Assembly: GCA_001510575.1 (NCBI GenBank)
Contig: LNGK01000003.1
Coordinates: forward strand, 2,818,473 to 2,882,472
DNA: 64,000 bases
Source: Knoxdaviesia capensis
Lineage: Eukaryota > Ascomycota > Sordariomycetes > Microascales > Gondwanamycetaceae
Direction: 5' to 3'
Under the pieces are notes generated by a model. That model was not told where the DNA came from and did no database searches. It saw only the letters and a program-made list of their open reading frames with translations. The position numbers and the translations under genes were made by a program. Every line of letters starts with the position of its first letter. Within the stretch, counting starts at the first letter, position 1. Shown here piece after piece: positions 57,602 through 64,000 of this stretch.

Positions 57602-59743
57602 AGATGGCATCCATCCAAGCCCGAACACCAGCATCCGCTCAACACACCACACCGCCTTGTGCCACCATACCTGATTCCCCAATAACTTGACGGAGGGAGG
57701 GGGGAGAGCAACACTACCCGCCCACGTCAGATTCCAGAACTCTTTCAGCCACCTGCCGTCCCCTATCCGAAGGCTCTCTCCCAACCCCGGCTGAGGCATC
57801 TGGTGTGTATGTGGGTGGTGTGGGACGTGCTGGCAGCTGACGTTTTGAGAATCGACCCTCAGAACAGTGACGCGAGGCCGTGGACACCGACGACATCACG
57901 GCGCAGCACGCCCGGCTGTTCACTACGTCGAGAGCCCTGCTGTGCGTCCCCCAGACAGTCAACCAGGCTCGGCCGCCCAACTCGCCCAGCTGGCGGACGT
58001 CTCCAAGTCCCCCGCGATGTATCTCGTAATGGAAACACCTGAGAACCCGAGGACACGGAGAGAACTGCCGAAAAGACAAGGAGGAGGCCAAGGGACCCAA
58101 ACATCGAGGTGGTGGTGGTGTCTGCATGAGGACTGAAATGGAATACCATGACACAATAGAATGAATGTCTGGCGTGAAGGGGCTGGGCCCATCCCACTTT
58201 TACTCTCCGCGACCCGGGACTGGAATATTTGGAGAAGTGGGATAGAGAAGTCATTCCCCTGTCTTATACCGCTCCTAAACGAAACCAAAATATTTATATT
58301 CTTCTCGAAATACACGTCTCATCTGTTAGACGGCTTTTTTTCTACCAGGCTGGGATGGAGAGGAGAGCATGCATGCATCATTAAACCTGCATTGCTTCAC
58401 CAATAGGACATACACCACGTAGAGCAGCGACTCGTTTCCCCAGCAATCGTCGTCTCCGGGGACCTGCAGCTGGCGACCCCGGTCTGCGTCGGCTGCGTCC
58501 TCGGAAACGCGGGCCATACATGACGACACTGTGTAGTAGAGCGCACCCTTTGCATGCTGTCGGCGGCGAGACTTGGCCGATGACATGCGCTCGCTGCCGG
58601 ACGGCGCCTGTCCGTGGTTGCTGCTGCTTCTGCTACTGTCGGCGTCTGCATTCCGCAAGCCGTGCGGCTTTCCAACCTGCAGGCCGGCGCGGAGGGCATG
58701 GGACCAAGGGTGTCGGGAAGACTGGGCGCGGACGCGCAGATGGCGGCATCGGGGTCACGCTTCCTCCGTCAACCATCGACCACCACCGAGGTCTTTCGTT
58801 TCGACAGCCGACCTTCAGCACTGATTCCAGTATCACCTTACCGCGCGATTCCAGCGGCTGGGTGCATCTATGTCTGCACAGTCCCAGGAGCCGGGTTACC
58901 TGCTCTGAGGGAGCCCGCTCCAGCTCTAGCCTCGATGTATTTTTTCTTCCGTCGCATGCACACTCGCTCTTCTAGAATTCCGGGTTTGGGTGGGTGGTGG
59001 CGCGGGATGAAGGACGAGTGTGCATGTTACCGGTCATTTTCTCGGGTTTCTTTTGTCCTTCGCCAAATGAGCGGGAAGAATAGATTGCTGTGTGTAATGC
59101 ATGCGCGATGGAAAAAATAAATTCTTTTTTATCTTTATTTTTTTTCTATTTTTTTCTATCTTCTGTTTACGGATAGTGCACGCGGGACGATTGAAGTGGT
59201 GTGTACCTTTCCACCACAAACAGACATCCGTAAAGAGCCAGAGCCCGGGCTTGCAGGAACTGCAGAGGGAGCTTATCTTTTGTCTTGGGCGATGACGTTC
59301 CCGCGCAACATCACCGTATCTCTCCCGGGATTTCCCAACATCGGGCCTACACGAACTCCCTTCAACGGAGACTGTGATTCAGGCCTCAAGCGCGTGTCTC
59401 GGCCTGAAGAGCACCGACACAACACGGCGGCTGACAGCTGCAGCGCCGGTTTGCAAACACAGACCGCCTGGTCCCTGGCAGACGAACGCGCCAACCCGCC
59501 TTGATACGAGCGACCCTGGAGCGGCGAGTGGTTCCTGGGCTGGCCTGTGTAAGTCGTCGACGGTGGGGTCTTTGTGGTTCTCACCCAACCACTTGTCTCC
59601 GTCATCGGAGCCCACTTTCAGGCAACCTCCCGCTCACCGGGACTGCGACCTGTGTGTGAAGTGCCCATCCGTTGAACAGGGTCTGTGGGCAATCAGATAT
59701 AGCCACGTCGATATAGGGCGAGAGATACGTATATACCAGATGC

Positions 59744-59790
59744 CAAAAAGAAAAAGAAAAAGAAAAAGAAAAAGAAGAAGAAGAAAAAAA
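59744..59790. repeat. (AAAAAG)n then (AAG)n microsatellite
   Basis: Hexamer aaaaag repeated about five times, then aag triplets. Confidence 0.9.
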
Positions 59791-60605
59791 TCCGCCTCAC
59801 AGTATAGCTGGGGCCTGGGGTTCTGGACCTACCTCGGCCGGTGATCTATCAACCGCCGGTGTCAGGCCGGAGATTACGTGGGGTGGTGAATAGGATTCTT
59901 CTGTGTTGAGGGTGAAGATAGGAGAAATACAGGACCGCCGGACAGGGCTCCCCGTGGAACATTGCACGCACAGCCAGTCGTACATCCCACGCCGGGTTCC
60001 GCTCCCTCGGTCAGTATCGTGCGCGGGGCGTATCATCTATCGGTGTCATGGACGGGGAGCAGCAACACACAGGCTTCTGTGGGCCGGCCATTGGCCTGAC
60101 GATAAGAGGAAGGTGGGACTGCAATACGGGAAGGGCAGCGAGAGTGTGCGAACCCTTTTTTTCTTTCTTTTTTTCTTCTTTTTTTTTTTTTCTTTCTTTT
60201 TTTTTTCTGTTTGTGTTGCAGATGCTGGAAGAGTATAATCCGCATGCTATGTGTGTGTGATGTATCAGGCCGGGTGGGTCTATCCACATCCTTCCACCCT
60301 GAGAGGGCAAAAAAGAAAGTCTCTGAGGTTAACAGTGAACCCAAGGTGTTCTGTAATGGGCAAAACTATCGAGGACGGTGGGACTTTGGCGCCTGGTTCT
60401 GGACCCCTTTCGGCCGTTGAGCAATCTGGAACGGGTCTGTGGTCGCTGCGATATAGGTCGGGAGCTGACCAGAGGTATAGCATATACAGTAGTCCAGATA
60501 TACCACCACCCAGTCTAGCCAAAACCCACCAGAGGAGACAAGAAAACAAAGGAACCACATGTCTGATCTGTCCAGCTTCCCATCCGCACCCCTCTCCAGC
60601 TCTCT

Positions 60606-60668
60606 CCTGCTCTCTCTCTCTCCCTCTCTCCCCCCCCCTCTCTCGCTCCCTCTCCCTCTCTCTCTCTG
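60606..60668. repeat. CT-rich imperfect microsatellite
   Basis: ctctct, ccctct and cccc blocks over about 60 bp. Confidence 0.85.
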
Positions 60669-61151
60669 GCTCTCTATTCAACCTACAGCTATCGTCTCGC
60701 ACCTTTGTTCTCAGACCGGACTCGCAAGTTCAAGATAACCCCCGGCTTCTTAACACTTTTTGAGCCACTTCCCGGGGGAAGAGGGGGCGTCTCTTGTGTT
60801 TCTTGAATGCCAGACGAAAACAATAAAGGAAAAATAAAATTTTCTGTGATCACAGGGCCGAGTTTGGACGTTTCACGAAACTGGGGAAAAACGCACAAAA
60901 AAAAGTCGGCTAAATTGGGGTCCCCTCTATGAGCAGGGCAGGGTCTGGCCACACTCAGCAATATTCCGTAGTGGTAAGGGGGGAACATTGGATTTGGATG
61001 GCCATGGACAGTCAAGATCCCTGCACGGAAGAACTGGAAGCTCGGATGGATTTTTCCAGACGTGGGTGGGCGGGATTGGTGGTTCTCTGGGACGACCAGA
61101 CCCGTTACGGAAGTCAAGTTCTTACGACGAGGGGGGGGATAACCTGAAAGA

Positions 61152-61204
61152 GGAGAGAGAGAGAGAGGGCGAGAGAGAGAGAGAGAAAGAGAGCGAGAGA
61201 GAGA
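61152..61204. repeat. GA-rich imperfect microsatellite
   Basis: gagaga blocks broken by gc and aa over about 50 bp. Confidence 0.85.
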
Positions 61205-64000
61205 CAGACGGAGGGAAACGAAAAAGAAGGAAGAAGGAAAAGGAAGAAGCGAAAGAACTCGAATATGGATCCGCTCAACACCACCGATCCCGCTTCGAAA
61301 GACGCCGCTTAGTTACGATCACCTCATTGGCTCTCCACTTTCACCAATACGCTGGAGACCGGCCAAACGAGGACAAGAGACGACTATCTACGTAAGTCGT
61401 ATTTGTCTTTCCACGACCTCATCCCACGCTCCCTCCGAACGGACGGGAAGACCTGAAGATGCCATCCACGGCCATGCTTCAGTGACACTTACCGACCCTG
61501 ACATATGATGTCGTCTCGTTATACTGCTGCCAGACCCTCCTTGACGATCAGCTTGCATGAAGCGGTGTATCCTCTCCTCGTCCATCATCCTGAGGCTCAT
61601 CCTGTCCAAGGAACAAACACCAAACACGTCCAAGCCCGGGGACAGCTCTCTCTCTTCCCCCTCTCCCCCAAATTGCCCCTCTCCCCCATTTGTTCTCCAA
61701 TTCCCTGCTTTTTTAGTAGCAAACTCTAGGGCTAAGAAACCACCCAATTCGATCCAAATCCCTGGATCATCCCTACCCACAGATCTTTTTTTTTCTTGTT
61801 GCCTTATTTTTGGCCTGTCTTGTCTTGTCACCAGGGCTGGCTCCTCCTCCTGCCTCTCTCCACTTGGAAAATATTCCGGAGATGTGTACTGGGAGCCGGA
61901 GATGGACTTCCACGGAACAAACGTGGCTCCAAACGGGTCGACGATGCAATGTACTCGCAATCAAGACATCTTCCGCATGCCTCTTCAACTGTGTCTGCTG
62001 TCTCTTGGCTATCCACCGGCCTCCTGTGGTTGCAGCAGCGATCGGGTAAAGCCTGTCTCTGATCTCTGCAGTCTGCACCAAGGTTCCAGTCCATCTCACA
62101 TCATGCACCGCGTGTGAGTGTGTGTGTGTGTGTCGAGCACGCCGTCCGTACCTGTAATATACGTCCCAGTGTACATATATGTGTATACGTCCATCCATCA
62201 AGTTGCTACCCCCACCCCCCTTCGGATATTCATCCCTTTTTCATCCTGCTTCCCCTTGACGGGAATCCAGACTGCTCGTTTTCCTGCTGTGCGAGTTCAC
62301 CGCCCAGAGAGCCGGACTCTGTCTGCATCGGTCTCCCTGCACTGGAATACGCGATCTGCGGCATTCCATTCCATGCCCACCCCTAGGGGATACCGCCACA
62401 TGACAACTGACCCGACGCAGCGCAAAAAGTAATAAAACGTACATATAGTGGTCGGCGGGAGTGGAAGTCAGAGAAAATGCACCCAAGAACCTAGAACCAT
62501 GGCGGTTCTCTCGCCCAGCCGAAAAAGTCTAAGAGGGCCGCTGTTTTCCTTGTTCTTGATCACTGGGGTCAGGTCCTCGAAAAAAGCGTCCCACGAATTA
62601 TCAATAAATCCAGTCTCTCTCCCCCCCGTGTTCTTATAAAAAGGCCGGGGCGCTCTCCGATCCACCACCGGCCAGACCCGTTTCCCACCCCCTCTCTCCC
62701 TCTTGTCCACTTGTTGGGGCGTCTTTTTGCGTCAGTGAGAGAGCGAGTGACAGATTCCAGGGTCTGCTATTGCTCGTCTTATTACCTACCCCGTTCCGGC
62801 ACGAACATCCCACCTACGCGACCAGACCATCACGAGGCTCGAAAAATAATAACAACCATCGAAAACGATCTTCGGTGTTACAGAGCCGCCCCCCCTTGGA
62901 AACTGCCGTTGCTGCCGGGAGTGCGTATTAATCCGCTTTTTTTCTTCTTCCTCTTCTGCCCTTCTCCTTCTTTTGTCCTTCCTCGAGTCTATCATAGATT
63001 CCTCTTCCTGTTCGTCTCCCTACTGCTGTCTTGGTCGAAGGATCCTCTATTTCCTCTTTTATCCTCTTTTTTCTTGCCTTCTCCAGCTTGGCCGCTACCA
63101 GAACTCGCTATCTCATCCACTCTCTTCCTACACTTTTCATTACCAATCCCCCAAAGTGTGCAGAAGCTTCCCTCTCTCTCTCTCCCCTCTGACCCTAGAT
63201 CTCTTGCAATGGCTCGGTCTCTTTAACATGGTTGCTAAACGTAGCACGTTGTGAAGACACGAGAGCCTGGCTGTAAGAAGAAGAAAGACTGTGTCACTGG
63301 CATCTTCACCAACCTTTCCCTCCCCTCCAAAGAGAAAGACCTTGCCATTGGGCTGTGGTTGGCCTCTCGTCTAACCCAGCTGTGCCGGAAAGCTGTGCAA
63401 GCCGGCTCTAAGCCATTCAGGTATGTCAACGCAATGAAGAACGGTGTGGTGAGCTGAGCTGGCCATGAGAGACAGCGTGCTTCGTGTTTTCCCCCCCTGC
63501 TATGCCTCTCCGGCCAGCTGGTGAACTGCGGTTGTGTCTACGCATACATGGCAAGAATGTGTTGGCTCCTTGTTTTTGTTTTTTTGGCACTTATATTCAC
63601 CATTTCATTCGCAACTTGACGCATGTTACATTGCAATAATTCACAACCTCCCGCCTCATTTTCCCGAAACTATAAATTCCACCACGATGGCCAGAATTCG
63701 CTTCATCTTCCTCCCTCTTCGTCTTCTATTTTCCCCGACCGTCTTTGGTAGACAAGCACCAAGCTGACCTCTCTTCGATTTCTCCTGCGACCCAGCAAAG
63801 CATTCCAGGCCCGTTCTTGGCCCCCTTGCAGGACCTTTCATCTGCCTGCATCTCCCAAAGTGAGCTGTGGACACTTGCTCACACAGGTCATCAGGTACTC
63901 CTGAGCCCGCCTTCGCTATCCGTAAGTGGCCGATGCTACCCAACACCGCTGCCGTGGCCTTCACAGTCTCGTGTTTAAAGGCTTCGTCTTCCCTGCCCCC

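Larger units (their letters stand above)
55003..64000. other. 9-kb right-end region without recognisable gene
   Basis: RPS4 3' flank to about 55.2 kb, then noncoding-looking DNA dominated by simple repeats: poly-C (55627-55651), (AC)n (57031-57058), TTAGGGTTAGG (57591-57601), (AAAAAG)n (59744-59790), poly-T (60157-60207), CT-rich (60606-60668) and GA-rich (61152-61204). From about 62.6 kb the sequence turns CT-rich with spliced-leader-like character, as if a plus-strand gene started beyond the window. I found no supportable coding exon. Confidence 0.5.

Noticed and set aside
58573..58824. Short frame with a signal-peptide-like poly-Leu start
   Set aside because: The Leu run comes from a ctg/ctt-rich stretch; the remainder is Arg-rich without pattern, and no promoter is evident.
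1..64000. CRISPR array, prokaryotic operons, rRNA genes
   Set aside because: Spliceosomal introns and fungal proteins throughout; no regular spacer-repeat pattern and no rRNA sequence seen.

Overview
The window is nuclear DNA of a filamentous ascomycete (Pezizomycotina), probably a Eurotiomycete. This rests on short introns with GTAAGT/GTATGT donors and CTAAC branch sites, on proteins that are typical of moulds, and on telomere-type TTAGGG/AACCCTAA words. I cannot name the genus from sequence alone. One ambiguous base (n) lies in a poly-C run at 55643.

Thirteen protein-coding genes are supportable. Left to right: a DUF2235/Tle1-like alpha/beta hydrolase (+), a Nudix hydrolase (-), a secreted Nis1-family effector-like protein (+), a secreted class II (AA2) haem peroxidase with a KEX2/STE13-like C-terminal tail (-), the rRNA-processing factor Rrp5 (-), a multi-RRM protein resembling Rim4 (-), the complex I assembly factor CIA30/NDUFAF1 (+), a protein carrying only the C-terminal half of ketopantoate reductase (-), the exosome cofactor Lrp1/C1D (+), the twin-CX9C protein Mix17/CHCHD2 (+), a UBXN4-like ERAD protein (-), a two-Myb telobox protein of the Teb1/Tay1 type (+) and ribosomal protein S4 (+).

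The spacing is loose for a mould. About 5.6 kb at the left end, 9.8 kb (39.9-49.7 kb) and 9 kb (55-64 kb) hold no recognisable gene, only microsatellites and pyrimidine-rich tracts. A 4.1-kb gap (9-13.1 kb) holds a small dispersed repeat family built from two consecutive hairpins, plus a 46-bp palindrome. A 2-kb AT-rich gap (30-32 kb) holds an ~88-bp minisatellite, a GC-rich inverted repeat and two tandem TTAGGG units.

Several genes serve ribosome biogenesis (Rrp5, Lrp1, S4), and the window also encodes a telobox Myb factor. Exact AACCCTAA/TTAGGGTT words recur in intergenic DNA and in one intron (nine copies by eye, including a 3 x 20-bp tandem array), so a local link between factor and sites can be proposed. 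Two secreted-protein genes (Nis1-like and peroxidase) are convergent neighbours, each with its own TATA-like element. The most unusual protein feature is the peroxidase tail, which looks like a fungal pheromone/KEP-type processing spacer.
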